A DNA stretch of 64,000 nt from Puccinellia tenuiflora (lineage: Eukaryota; Streptophyta; Magnoliopsida; Poales; Poaceae). A model generated the notes under the pieces. The model saw only the letters and a program-made list of their open reading frames with translations, searched no databases and was not told the origin of the DNA. The stretch's first letter is position 1. The number at the start of each line of letters is the position of its first letter. The stretch covers positions 868,001 to 932,000 of the forward strand of contig QRDG01001725.1 of NCBI GenBank assembly GCA_012064385.1, in the 5' to 3' direction. Of this stretch, positions 36,303 to 47,998 are shown one piece after another. Both the position numbers and the translations under genes were made by a program.

Positions 36303-36698
36303 TCTGGAGAATTGAACAAGGACACAGTTAGTATCTATCTCCGAATATTTAGGATCGAGCATTTGCGTCCTCTCTAGTACAGAGACTTGAGATGGCACTA
36401 CCACAAGTAAACAGAACAAGACAACCACGTGTGACATCACGTCAACGCGGCGGAAGCAAACAGAAGCAAAAGACTCGAGACATACACTGGACGGTAAGAA
36501 CCCAACCCGGAGAACCTTAAACTTTGAAACAACTGTTAAAACAAATAGAGGTAAGATAACTCAGAGATGGAGCGATACCAGGTAAGGAGTAAAAAGAAGC
36601 CTAAGATGGTTTTCACAACTCATTTTTAGGTTCTAAATAATTTTCACAAACACTAGACTCAACATCGACCAATAGAAGGGTTTCCTACAGGCAGTCCT
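36303..36698 (-). other. Untranslated leader of the Tekay-type element
   Basis: This sequence lies between the primer site and the gag start. An open frame upstream of gag reaches 36440, but the gag-like MAPTRR start at 36302 is preferred. I see nothing else in it. Confidence 0.6.
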
Positions 36699-36710
36699 GC
36701 TCTGATACCA
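36699..36710 (-). other. Primer-binding site for initiator tRNA-Met (Tekay-type element)
   Basis: On the minus strand this reads tggtatcagagc, the standard plant retrotransposon match to the 3' end of tRNA-iMet. It lies three bases inside the 5' LTR. Confidence 0.93.
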
Positions 36711-36713
36711 ATT

Positions 36714-39700
36714 TGTAGTGCCCCGACCCCGGAATTATACAGAGATGCTATGTAACCCACAGGTCATGCTACACAATCGAGGGTTACTGGGGTTACCACT
36801 CCCAGGCCAAAACCTTTGGCAGGCGTGCTCGGAATGGATCATCGGCAACGCAACACCTCGATCATGCCATAATCACTGGCATAGCTATCAATGCATAATA
36901 GAGAGATCAAGACTGCGGAACATCTGGCACATCACAGACTCTATGACACAAAGAGATCATAGCTCAACTCATATAATGAGAAAGATAGCAAAATATACAT
37001 CAGAGGTCACAGACCCAACATTACATCATGCGGAAGCGAATTTAGTTGTCTAAACAACAAGATCCAAATTATGGCCTAAGAGGCCTACAATAACATATCC
37101 CAGCCAGCCTATTCTGTGATGTTCCAAGCTGCCACCTGGGAACCCCAGACTACTCGACGATGTCAACAAAGAACCCACCTTCCTGGTCGGTGACGTCCTC
37201 CTCTGAAACAAATAATCAACAAAGCAAGGCTGAGTACGACGTACTCGCAAGGTTACTAGAGCAATATACACTCAGATGATTGGCTTCAAAGCTGTATGGT
37301 AGTTGTTTTGCATAAAGCTAGTTTTCCTTTTAAAATACTCAACTCATGGCATCAACTATCAGAAGGTTTTTGAAAGGGGATAAGATAGTAAACTCCAACT
37401 CTTTTGTTCCTTCGAGAACCTTCAGAAACCACCAACATCCATACGAAGCTCCACCAAGGAACTCCCTCAAATCACCCTCGAGGAAATAAACCTTTTAACA
37501 CATGTTGCCAAATTTTAATTAAGTTTAGGTTTTCTATGTGCTAATCCGCCTTTTCCAAGATTTGTCCATAACCGTGGACACGACTTTTCGAAAAGATTAA
37601 ACCCTACAGGGGTGTACTATTTTAACCATCGGTACCGTCTGGCTCGCCTGTTTAGCTCTCTTCCGGGGAAAGCCGGCAGAGTGGGTGCGGTTAAACCTTT
37701 ACCTTGCATGAGGCTAACCCAAGGATCATCAGTGTGCGGAAGGACAGGTTCAGTGCCTCCAACACCCTGGCCTGCGGCCACATCCTAAAAACCACCATCC
37801 TCATCAAGCCTTTTTCCACCATCCAACTCACACGAAAATGGAAAGCTCAAACTAGAGAACCCTTGGCTAGCCCCTCACAAGTTATTCAGTTATTAAGGAT
37901 TCCATATGTCCCACCGATGGAAGCATGCTCGGTTCTTGGTTCTAGCTAAAAGCACTCTCAGCCTAGGCGACAAGAATGAGGCAAAACACCACCAACCCCG
38001 ATGGCAACTCATACAAGCCTTTAAGCATTTTAATTAAGTACCACAAGTTTCCACCTTGTCCGAACATTCTATCAACTTCACAATCATGGAAATAATCACC
38101 GGACGACTAAGCATTCGACTAAGCATGGCTAAGCATATATTCAGCAGATATAAATTAACTCAGGCCAACACATCAAACCTATGGATTATAGGAGGGAAAA
38201 CATGTAATGGTGTAGGGAACTATGCAATTAATAGGATACTCTATACATCGACCAAAAATTGACTTTGGAATCGAATGCAATATTATGGTAGAGAAAATAC
38301 TTATGTAAAACAATAGGATGATATATGCACAAAAGGTTAGGTTATCTCTTGCCTTGCTGATGGGGCGGATAGCACGGATCATCGAGGTATTGTGGTGGAA
38401 CCTCGACTCCTGAATCTAACGAAACACAAACAATAACAGGAGAACAAATAAATAACACGAATACACAAGGTGCAATGCACACTCATGATGAGATGGTCAG
38501 ATTATGCACTGAAATGGTCTTGGGCATGACCCACAAGTTAAATGGAACCCGGAAATAAGTATCGCAATTAACGGGTTAAAATTCCATAGTTAACTTAATG
38601 AATCAAGTTATTACCCAAAATGTACAGTACTAAAGTATGAGGTCTACATGCATGGAAATGACATTATTAGATAGGTATTGTTCTGCTGATCATTTTGGTA
38701 CCTCATTTGCAATTTTCCGATTAACGATGAATAAATGGTGAATTAAACGGTTATTCAAATTTAATCCTTTTAACCATTTCGAAAATGACATCAAAGAAAA
38801 AGTTGTTGTCATGCTATGAAATTAACATAACTAGATAGCCTTTGCTTTGCTGATCATTTTGGTATATCATTTGCAAAATTTGAACCGGTATTCATTAAGT
38901 TATGATTTTCCGAAATTTTAAATTAAATCTGCCCCCTTTTGTATCGGTCGGTACTACCGGAAAAGTGCCGTTAGTACCGGACAAGTCGGTGCTTCCGGAG
39001 AAACTTCTGAGCCACTTTCGGAAATTAACAGAAGGTATCCAGTACAAAAAAGAATTACGGTCGGTACTTCCGGAAAACTGTCCGGTAGTACCGGACAAGT
39101 CGGTACTTCCGGAGCAACTTCCGAGCCACTTCCGGAAATTGACAGAAGGTATCTAGTACCGAAAAGTCTTATCCCGGAACTACGCTCGGTACTACCGTCC
39201 ATGGTTGGTCGGTACTACCGGCTCTAACATGGTACTACCGCACGGTCGGTTTGACCGAGCCGAGGCCACGACCGGCACGGGTGCACGCGGTGCTCACCGG
39301 CGGCGTCGCGCACGGATCCGTCGACGGGGAGCACGCAGGGATGAGCTCCTGGGCGCGCTCGATGTGCCGTTCTAAGGGAAACAAAACGCGGGCGGCGCCG
39401 CTGCCTAAAGGTCACCGAAGGGACGCGGACAACGGCGCCGAGTGGCGGCCTACAGAGAGCTATGGCGACGGCATGTATCTAGGGGAAGAGGAGGAGAACA
39501 AGGTTGTCCCGGAGGACGGCGAGCTCACCCTAGATGCGTGCGGTGGCTCGGTGAGAGCAGAGAAGCTCGGGGACGACGGTAATGGCTCGATGGATCGGCA
39601 GCTGGATAGGACGAAGACGAGGACGACGACGACGAATCCGGGCTTCCCTGCATGATTCCTTGCACTGGGACGTCAAAGGAGACGAGGCGGAGAAGATGGC

Positions 39701-40514
39701 TTGCGTCGATCTGCTCTGCGGGCTGTCTAACAGCAGCGATGCGGTGGCGAGCACTACTAGGTCACGGCCACGGTGGAAGAGAAAACGGGGAGAGAGGGAG
39801 CAGGGGAGGGAGCAGGTGAGAGAGCGAGGAGGGCATGCGTCGGTGGCGTTCTTATCCTCCAGAAGCAGTACGGCTGCGGTCGGGGGCGGTACGACGGCGA
39901 GCGAGCGGGTGCGACGGAGACGTCGGGTGGAGGCGAGCTCAGTCGCTACAGGAGGAAGAAGCTACAGGGAAGAAGATGGTGAACTTGCAGAAAACCCCCT
40001 GGCCTCTTTTTCCCTCCTTTTTCCTTTTATGTTCTTTTCTTTTAAACAAAGAAACCAACAAACTTTGGCCAATTAAAAGGGGCATTTTCATACGCCCAAA
40101 TATTATAGAAAAATTCAGGGAGGCTCACAATATGATAAGGAAGCTCCCATATTTTTATTTTGAATTTTTTGAAAAGTTGCACTTGGTTTCAAAATTAGAA
40201 AATGACTTGAACCAATTTTGAATTCTCAATTTTATTTCTTTGCTTGGCAAGAATTTGCCTTGGATGAATATTTATAAAATTTATTCTTGGAACTTTCTGG
40301 ACAAATTGGAAACTCAAGAATAATTTGTTTTGCCAATTTGAGAAATGCATTTGGTTTGGAAATTTGGGAAGGGTTTTGCTTCCTTTTTTTTGTATAATTT
40401 CCAAGCGTTGCTTTATTTAACTTTAGCAATTTAAATATGTATGCCATGATGCAAGTGCAATGCAAAAGTGAAAATTTGGTTCAAATTTTACATTACCAAA
40501 CTGGGGCTGTTACA
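36714..40514 (-). repeat. 5' LTR of the Tekay-type element (3,801 bp)
   Basis: On the plus strand it starts tgtagtgccccg and ends ggggctgttaca, followed by the CCTAT duplication. It contains a stretch missing from the other LTR (about 38749-39210) with several copies of ggtcggtactaccgg-like sequence. Only a few base differences from the 3' LTR are visible in the first few hundred bases, so the insertion is fairly recent. Confidence 0.93.
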
Positions 40515-40519
40515 CCTAT
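40515..40519. repeat. Target-site duplication CCTAT, right copy
   Basis: It matches the five bases before the left LTR exactly. Confidence 0.92.
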
Positions 40520-40810
40520 CCCTATGAGCACTTCCGAGTTGAGTCCAAGACTTGATATTGATGAGGTCACCACTGAAATATTCGTCTAAATGGGAAACAC
40601 CAGCGTCAAATATGGGGTTTGAATCTGGTGGGCTGGATACAACAATCCTCCTAACCATCTAACCACTGGTTGGTTCTGGTTCTCAAAGAGCGATTGGTCT
40701 CGCTTGGTGGCTTGTAGCACGGATCGATTGGTTTCGTGTGTTTGTCCACAAATCGAGTTAACTCGTATAATCTATTTGCATGAATATGACATAAAGAATT
40801 GCGTAGAATA
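40515..40810 (+). repeat. Diverged repeat copy 2 (homologous to 11120-11360)
   Basis: This continues the pre-insertion sequence that ends at 11558 (ggcagcacacccctat). It shares with copy 1 the ordered blocks tatccctatgagcac, gacttgatattgatgaggtcacca, gggaaacaccagcgtcaaat, cacggatcgattggtttcgtgt and gacataaagaattgc. Confidence 0.65.
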
Positions 40811-40819
40811 ATGAAAGAA

Positions 40820-42130
40820 AACGAGAGCATTACATATGTAGAATTGGATCATGGTTTATGTCAACTTGAGTCAACCTGCATCGACACCAACAAGTTATAG
40901 TGCAATTCTATCACAAGTGCAAATAGAATGAAAGTATAATATGCATCTATGAATATTCTCAACGCAACAAAAAGTGCATCACATATATCATCTCATTAAC
41001 AAATATCCACCACAGGAATTACATCTATAGTACCGCAATCATATAAGCAGCTCACGGTTTAGAACAATGATAGCACATGACGAGATATTATCAAGATACT
41101 ACAACAAATCCATACTCTAGAGGGTGGATTACTCCCCAGTCATATGGTGGAGAGCGAGAAGAAGTTGATGGCGACGAAGGAGAGGCGGTCGGAGACGATT
41201 TTGGCATCGGTTCCCCCTCTAGTTCTCCTCCAGCCGGGCCCTTCTGAAGGATGGCCATTTTACCCATGGGTACGGGTACATTTTTATACCCATGGGTAGT
41301 ACCCATATCCTACCCATCAAGCCATGGGTAGGGTATGGGTATAGTCATATACCCATGGGTATACCCAAACCCTACCCATTAAGCAAATGTGTCACCGACC
41401 TCCATCTTTCACCTCCAGATCCACTCATTTCTCTAATTTTTCAGCAACGAGGAGGGGGTCGGCGGTAAGTAGGAGCGGGACAAGCAGACAATGGGTCAGT
41501 AGAGAGTAAGAGAACATGATAGTGATGTGGCGGTGCACGATAGGTTAAGAAACATTGTGCACAGTTGATCTACCAAATGGGTACCCAGCGGCTAAAGATA
41601 CCCACCGGGTATGGGTATGGGTAAAACTTTATACCCCCATGGGTACGGGCATGGGTAGAGTTTTGTACCCACAACCTATATGGGTATGGGTATGGGTATG
41701 GTATTGGTCTACCCTGCCCATACCCTACCCATTGCTATCCTTCCCTTCATAGCCTTTGTTTCTTCCCCCAACGCCGCCACCTCCAGGAATTTGCGAAACC
41801 CTGCCTTTTATAGATGGTTTTAGGTCAAAACAAAAGGTGATGGTGAAAAGATTGGGCTGATCGGACGACCGAGAGGACATATGCCCCTCTCGGCGTGCAT
41901 AGGGTAGGACAGCGCACTGAGGAGGCTTCCTAGCGCCTCCTATGGACACCGTCTTCATCCAATCGACGTCTGAAAGGTTACTGATTGTTAAAATACTAAA
42001 AACAGGGTTTCTGCCTACATACCAGAATAATGAGATTTCATAGGAAATCATTAAAAACAATGGTTCAGTGACATGATAAGATGAAAATATGATGCATAAA
42101 AGTACAGTAGATTACAAATTTTGTTGATAC
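40820..42130 (-). mobile_element. Relic LTR sequence, interrupted by a hAT-like MITE
   Basis: The plus-strand stretch ttttatagatggttttaggtcaaa near 41811 resembles the promoter region of the non-autonomous element's LTR (tttttatagttggttttaggtcaag at 34131). The GA-rich block at 41130-41240 sits in a similar place relative to it. This suggests an old related LTR. I cannot define its ends or any internal domain. Confidence 0.45.
41247..41742. mobile_element. hAT-like non-autonomous element rich in acccatgggta motifs
   Basis: This 496-bp element has ends aaggatggc and gctatcctt (inverted with one mismatch), flanked by cccttctg and cccttcat, an 8-bp duplication with two mismatches. Many copies of acccatgggta and gggtatgggta, in both orientations, crowd both ends, with about 150 bp of ordinary sequence between. 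It has no coding capacity. Confidence 0.6.
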
Positions 42131-43914
42131 GTTTGCATGATCAAAAAGAGGACAAAGATTCACAAAGTAGACTCACACTACATCGTCAAATTGTCACCTA
42201 GGTCTTGAGAGACTTGTAATGGATTACCCTACACCGTCAAGAAGACTCCAATGAGTCGTCGGCCCCTTCCCAAGACGATAGGGATGACAACATGCCACCC
42301 TCCTCCAACCCGCACACGACTCCTCCGATCAACGTCACTGACTAAGATCATTGCTCTCCTCCTACCGATTCATCGAACCCTTCTCCACACGATGGAATTT
42401 CGCGTATGTTGAAGTCCAATTACCAGAGTGAATATACACCCACGATTGTATCTTAACTTTTCTTGTTCGAAAAGCCTACAATCCCATCGGGGGATCAACA
42501 CACTTCATCCTGTTGCTCAACCGTCAGATGAGACTCGAGCATGTGGACACTGCTTTCCTTGACCCCTGCATCCCGCCACCACCATGTAGACAATATCTCC
42601 GGCCTTATCCGCCCACTCTCGCTCCTCACATATTCATCTCCACCGCTCGCTCCGCGTTACCGCTTGTTCGATTCCACTTCTCCGCTCTCTCTCCCTTCTC
42701 TCTAGCAAGCGTGAAAAATTTCTCTCCCCGACGAGGCTCATCACGCACGCCACCAGAGCCCTCCCATTCGTTGTCCCTACACAAAGGCCACATCACCATC
42801 TCGTGCCCTGCAGCATGGCAGCAAATCTCGCTAGAGTTGCTGCCTTGCACCTTCCCCTTCAAAGGAGTTGTCCCGTGTACCTCCTCCCCTTGCACGTCCC
42901 CTCCCACGTCCTGGCGACGTTTGCTGCAGAGGGGCATCGTTGAATTTCTAGCCGGAATCGTGTCCACCAATGGTACATCGAGCTAGATCTGGAGCTGCAT
43001 CACTCAAGGGTGGCGCTACCATGACAGGTTTGCGGTGCTGTGAGCACTCGGAGGAGGTGCTTCCAAGGGAGGGCGGTGGTGCTGCGATAGGAGTGAGACA
43101 GTTCTACAAGCGCAGGTCATCATAAGAAAATACTGCCAAATCTTTCCGAAATGAGAGAAGGAGCTCACGGGAGGTGCTTCCAAGGGAGGACGGCAATGCT
43201 GCCATGGGAGGGCGACGAGGCAGCCCTTAGTGGTGTTGGTGCTACCAGGGGTGAGTGACAACGCTACAAGTGTTGGTTGCTGATGATACAAGGAGCATGA
43301 CACATGCTTCCATTGGTGGGAATCGGTGCTACTAGCAGTGGCCGCCGATGATCACCGATGTTGCGATCGGCGATGGTGGTGCTATTACCCGTGGTAGGCG
43401 ATGGTCATCGGTGGCGGTAGTGCTGCTGACCGGGAGACGACAACGCTGTCAGGGTGCTGCCAACGGTGGAGGTGCGACGTGGGAGGAGATGGAGCTGGGG
43501 TCAGTGGTGGTAACGAAACGAGGAAGACGAAAAATGATGCACCAGGAGGAGAACAAATGTGTGTGTGGTGTGTGTGTGTGTGTGGTGGGGGGAGCATGTA
43601 TGTGCTGATCCCTGTTTTACCCTAGGATGGACACATGTTGAGTGCTCCCTGGGAGGGTTGGGCCGAAGGACGCTCAATGCTTCCCTTTCTATTTTCCTGT
43701 CAAATCATTTTACGTTATGTGGAGAAAATCGTATGGAAATTTATTTTGGCACATAAGAGCATATGCTAATTTCCGAATAAAAGTTTGGCGTGAACATCTT
43801 GACATTCTATGTGCACACGTCACGTTTCACGCAAAACCCACATTTTTGTGAGATGTGGAAAAAACAAAAATAATCTTGTTAAAGATTCTCTTTAACACCG
43901 AATTTTATATTTTT
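42131..43914. other. Unresolved repeat-derived region
   Basis: No gene is supported here. The stretch at 43000-43500 repeats the theme ggtgctnccaagggagg / ggtggtgctac in degenerate form, typical of degraded grass transposon sequence. A GT microsatellite (gtgtgtggtgtgtgtgtgtg) lies near 43560. The 157-residue open frame at 42513-42986 has no recognisable domain. Confidence 0.4.
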
Positions 43915-45130
43915 ACTAGCAAATATGCCCGTGCGTTGCAACGGGTGAAAATAATCACTAACCCACTTATATGGCTCAAGCCCACCAATAGGTCCATGTC
44001 TACTATTTCAACATGCCACTCTGTTAAGTCACACACTAACTGGTTAATTCCTCTAAAAATAAATTAACATATTAATTCTTCGTCCCTTTTAATGGTAATT
44101 CACACCTTTTGTGATGATTGGATCATGTGTTTGTACATGACAATGTAGTACATAATAGTGAAAATGTCGCATTCATATTTCTTCCTACACAATTGTTCTC
44201 TACTGAAAAGCTATGCCAAGAGGGCTACCACCGACTAGAAATTTCAGCATTTAATTCACTAAAGAAGCACACATAACAATTTCAGAATCTGTTATGGCAA
44301 TTTCAGCATCTAATTCACTAAAGAAGCACACGGAACATGTTCACACTTGCATAACCACAATAAATTGCTACTCCCACACATTCAACGGGGGTGATTCCTT
44401 TCTGGTCAAATCATCTGCTGACACCGACGAAAGCAACCCAGAATCACGTAAAATCCAACAGGTACATCTCAAATAAAATTTATAAATTAATCGTTTCCAC
44501 CTCCCCTGAGCCCTCCAATCCGTACCTACACCAACAATGCGGAGAAGGAAGGGGGTCGAGTACCCGTACGTAGAACAGGATGGTGAGGCGGGTGAGGGGC
44601 GGGGTGCATGTCTTGCTGACTACTCTGGCAAGCTCACCGGCGGCCAGGTGCGTTGCTGCTGCTCCGGATGGCGCGGCCGCCGTCGGACAGAGGCGTGTAG
44701 GCAGAGAGCGTGCGTAGTCTGCTCCGCCTCCTCACGATTTGCTTTCGGTCGTCCTTTGGCAGAAAAAAGGGGCACGACGCGATAGATCATAGATGCGACC
44801 ATGGGAAACATGGCGATGGCCTTCGGAAATGGACGCGCTCTTCTGTGCGACTCCGCCCTCCTCCCCAACGGCGCGTAGCTGATTTACCTGGCCGTTGGCT
44901 TCCTATCCAGCAACCTCTAGAGGCCTCGCCGGCGCCGCCGCCGCCCGTCTCCGTCCGCTCGTCGGTTCGTCGGGGGTCGGGTTGACCAAAGATACCAAAG
45001 AACTCCGATCCGAGGTTTCTTGTCCATAACGAATCGTTATTTCACATAGGCGGTGGCAGTATCCGAAAATAAGGTTGAAATAAAACTTGGACGGAATTTT
45101 TGGGAGAAGCAAGTCTTCCTTTATTATTAT
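43915..45130. mobile_element. Unclassified grass repeat U1
   Basis: It starts actagcaaatatgcccgtgc, then gttgcaacggg, a sequence common in grass genomes, and ends ttttgggagaagcaagtctt, then cctttattatta. The neighbouring element U2 has matching ends. The middle is GC-rich (44530-44990). A 32-bp stretch (atttcagcat, aattcactaaagaagcacac) is duplicated about 60 bp apart near 44240 and 44300. The transposon class is not known to me. Confidence 0.5.
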
Positions 45131-45389
45131 TATTATATATATATAGAGCAAATATGTCCATGTGTTGCTACGGGTTGATTTTCAAAGAATATAACTAAAT
45201 AAAGTGAGGTTAAATGTTGTTTTACATTTCTCTCAATGCGAATATGTTATCCAACTTATTCTCCAATTGTATGTTGAAATAAAAAATATAAGCATTGCGA
45301 TATTAAGTGTATTAGCCTGACATGTGTAGATTCATAGTGTATGCCAACATATAGATGCAGGAACTGAATATTTTCGGAAATTTTAAAGC

Positions 45390-46402
45390 TTGTGTTTTCA
45401 ATTAGTTCATGATGGAACGACATATATTCTTTTTCAATTGTGTCTATACGATTCTATGCGTGCTCCTATAACTGAGTACCATGCTATTTTTTTTGGTTCT
45501 CCTATTATCATGTTGGAATCATTTAGCGCATGTTGTTATAATGAGATCTCAAAGATTCAAATCAGCAATGTGGACAAATCATTGCAGCTGATGTCTCTGA
45601 ATACCATCTACATTCGAAGGGTTGGCTTCTCCAGATTTACCAGGGAAGTGATTGGGATCATGTCTTCATGTTGTGCAATTCATTTCTCTGGACTACTGTG
45701 ATTACTTTTGGGTATGCTACTTCCTCTCTTGCAAGAAATAATATTGGTAGCAAGCTTGTAGTAATGGATGGCAAAGCATGGTACATATTTGGAATGCTTG
45801 AGAAATGCAACATAACCATAGTTCAAATTTTGAGAGATTTTTGGCCAGGACTGAGGTACAAGTTTATCATTCTGTTTCCGGCCAATTTATTCAGAAGTGG
45901 CGTATCCATTAGTCTGGAGCTGAGCATTGGTCTTGATGAGCAAAATTTTCTTACATGCTATTGTTGCACTGGTTCATCTTTGATGGATGGTAATACTATT
46001 GAAGGTAACATCCCCTTTCTGTTCGGGCTGTGTCACCGGAGGTGGACGACAGCACCTTCGTTGTTGATCCTCAGATTTAACGGAGGAGACTTTTTGAGTT
46101 TGACCTCGATGAAGCCTATTCGACATCGACAACTCTACTCTTACAAACCTGAAGTGCATACACCAGAAAGACTGTCGGGAGAGTCACCCGCGGGGCATCA
46201 ACTGGTATGGAGCGCAAAGGAGGCCCTTGGAGACTGCAATTGCAGCAAGTTTGAGCCCGAACTGTCGACGGACGACCAACCGTTGTTTGACTCCAATTGT
46301 AGTCTTCGGTATCTTCTGTGCAAATCTTGGCCATCTACTACTTATTATGTGCAGCTTAGCACTGCTGACCCTTGCTCTGTTGTGAGCTTTGTAAGCATGT
46401 AA
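45390..46402 (+). pseudogene. Gene-like remnant inside U2, function not recognised
   Basis: Two overlapping plus-strand frames (45390-45701 and 45668-46402) have ordinary plant codon use and read as mixed globular sequence (for example SKLVVMDGKAWYIFG and GVSISLELSIGLDEQ). They overlap in different frames and lack a common start, so this is probably a captured or decayed gene fragment. I do not recognise a domain. Confidence 0.3.
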
Positions 46403-46923
46403 TGGGATCGATTAAAATTAATATATGTTTTATGTTAAAAAAAGATTCAAATACAAACGATTGTGCGCTCTAGCTAATGCATTAATTCGGTAAATACTTG
46501 AATAACACGAAAAACATGTGTGCTAGAGGAGTCCAAAGTTTCTAGCACCAACATAATAATATACGCCAAAACCTTATCAAATCTTAGAAAATAACATCAG
46601 TTTCTTGTTTAATAGATTAAGAGAAGAAAATATGTTTGAAAAGATTTGTGACACACTTAACATTTGACACCTGATATATGAATTCCAGGTTGGTCAATAC
46701 CAGGTTGGTGTAAAGAAGGAAGCTAACATGCTACCAAATCTTCCCTGAATTGAGTGCCAAGCACTAATAAGAGCAGTAGAAATAAAGCGTGCAACAATTT
46801 TACTCGCAGCAGAGTAAAATCATGTGCTCTTTTGATCGCCACATCCTTAATAATGTCCAGTACAATCTGTACACGGAAACAAAAGAATCGCACTACACCC
46901 GCAATATTTCTGAAACCTACGTA

Positions 46924-47030
46924 TCTCTGAAACCAAACGATTTGCAATCAGACAGACTGCACCTACCTCTCTGAAACCAAACGATAATTGCAATCATACA
47001 GACTGCACCTACCTATCTCTGAACCAAACG
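46924..47030. repeat. Tandem repeat of about 45 bp in U2
   Basis: Two near-identical units begin tctctgaaaccaaacgat and end gactgcacctacc, with a partial third (tctctgaaccaaacgacc). Confidence 0.8.
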
Positions 47031-47998
47031 ACCGCAGGGAGCTCAAGACTCCTCGTCCATTTTGGATGCATCGTAAACGCTGCGCTCGTGAGGATGCGGT
47101 GCAGTCCCGGAGCGAGCACGCCCACTAAACCGGACACGCCGGCAGGGGTGTGGCCTCCAATCTTTCCTCGCGACGGATACCGAGCACACCTGCAGGGATA
47201 CTGCCTGCACGCTGTCCCATCGACGGCGAGCGAGTGCTCCGGCAGCGGCGCGGCCTACGGAGTACCGGCGAGTGAGTGGGTCAGCAGCTGGCGCGGCCTC
47301 CACGGTCCTGGCGAGCGAGTAGATGGAGCGGCGATTTGGTGACCACATCGACTTATTTCTCGAGATCTAGATGCAGATGCACCACGCACTGGGAAAATTT
47401 GATGGGCGCCGCCGCCGTTCGTCTGCCTGATGAGGGAGATCCGGAGAAGTACCCGGTGGTGAGGAGACCTAAAGTGGTGCAGAGGCAGGGAGGTCGCCGG
47501 TGCAGCCTCGGCGGCGTCGGTGGAGGAAGCGAAGGAGTTGCGCTCGATATAGTCGGGGAAGGATGATCGACCAAACAAAAAGAACGAACCGTTACATGAC
47601 TTATGATGGATGGCACAGTGGGTAATTTTTGTCAACTTTAGGGGCAATTCTAAGATTGGACGAAAAATTTGGGAGAATCAACTCTTGCTTTATTATTAGG
47701 TAAAGATACAACGACATAACGAATGTCTGAATTTTTTAACATCTCAAATGGCCAAAATCGGAAGTTCTGAAGGAGCTGACGGTTTGACTCGCACGCTAGG
47801 ATCGGGGCACCTGCCTCTTTCCTTCTTCCTTGCTCGCGCAGAAGCTGTTGTCCACTGTCCAGGCGCCGCCGGCTACCCTGCGCTAGGCCGTCGACCGGAA
47901 GGAAGACATTGCTCCGCCCCCGGTCGCTCCTGTCCGTCCTAAGCACAGCGAGAAAATTATCAGTACTCCCTCGATCCAAGAGGGCCTCGCCGGCGGCG

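Larger units (their letters stand above)
11559..40514 (-). mobile_element. Tekay/Del-type Ty3/gypsy chromovirus, nearly complete, with nested insertions
   Basis: This 28.96-kb block is bounded by LTRs that start TG and end CA and by a CCTAT duplication. In element orientation (minus) the order is 5' LTR, tRNA-iMet primer site, gag, zinc knuckle, protease, reverse transcriptase, RNase H, integrase with a GPY-like end and a chromodomain remnant, purine tract, 3' LTR. Removing a CACTA element (16746-22098) and an LTR element (22942-34543) leaves about 4.9 kb of internal sequence and about 12 kb in total, as expected for Tekay-clade elements with long LTRs. The pol frame has several stops and frameshifts, so this copy cannot move by itself. 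Clade assignment rests on LTR length, primer site and the C-terminal chromodomain, not on a tree. Confidence 0.93.
45143..47700. mobile_element. Unclassified grass repeat U2, same family as U1, with gene-like interior
   Basis: It starts gagcaaatatgtccatgtg (compare U1) and ends tttgggagaatcaactcttg, then ctttattattagg. It directly follows U1 and ends about 300 bp before the GFS12 start codon. Inside are a gene-like plus-strand region (45390-46402), a roughly 45-bp tandem repeat (46924-47030, ctctgaaaccaaacga type, two copies and a partial third), and a GC-rich block at 47060-47560. Confidence 0.5.

Noticed and set aside
43555..43590. GT-rich repeat checked as a possible regulatory or CRISPR-like array
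   Set aside because: It is a simple dinucleotide microsatellite with no spacers or regular repeat units.
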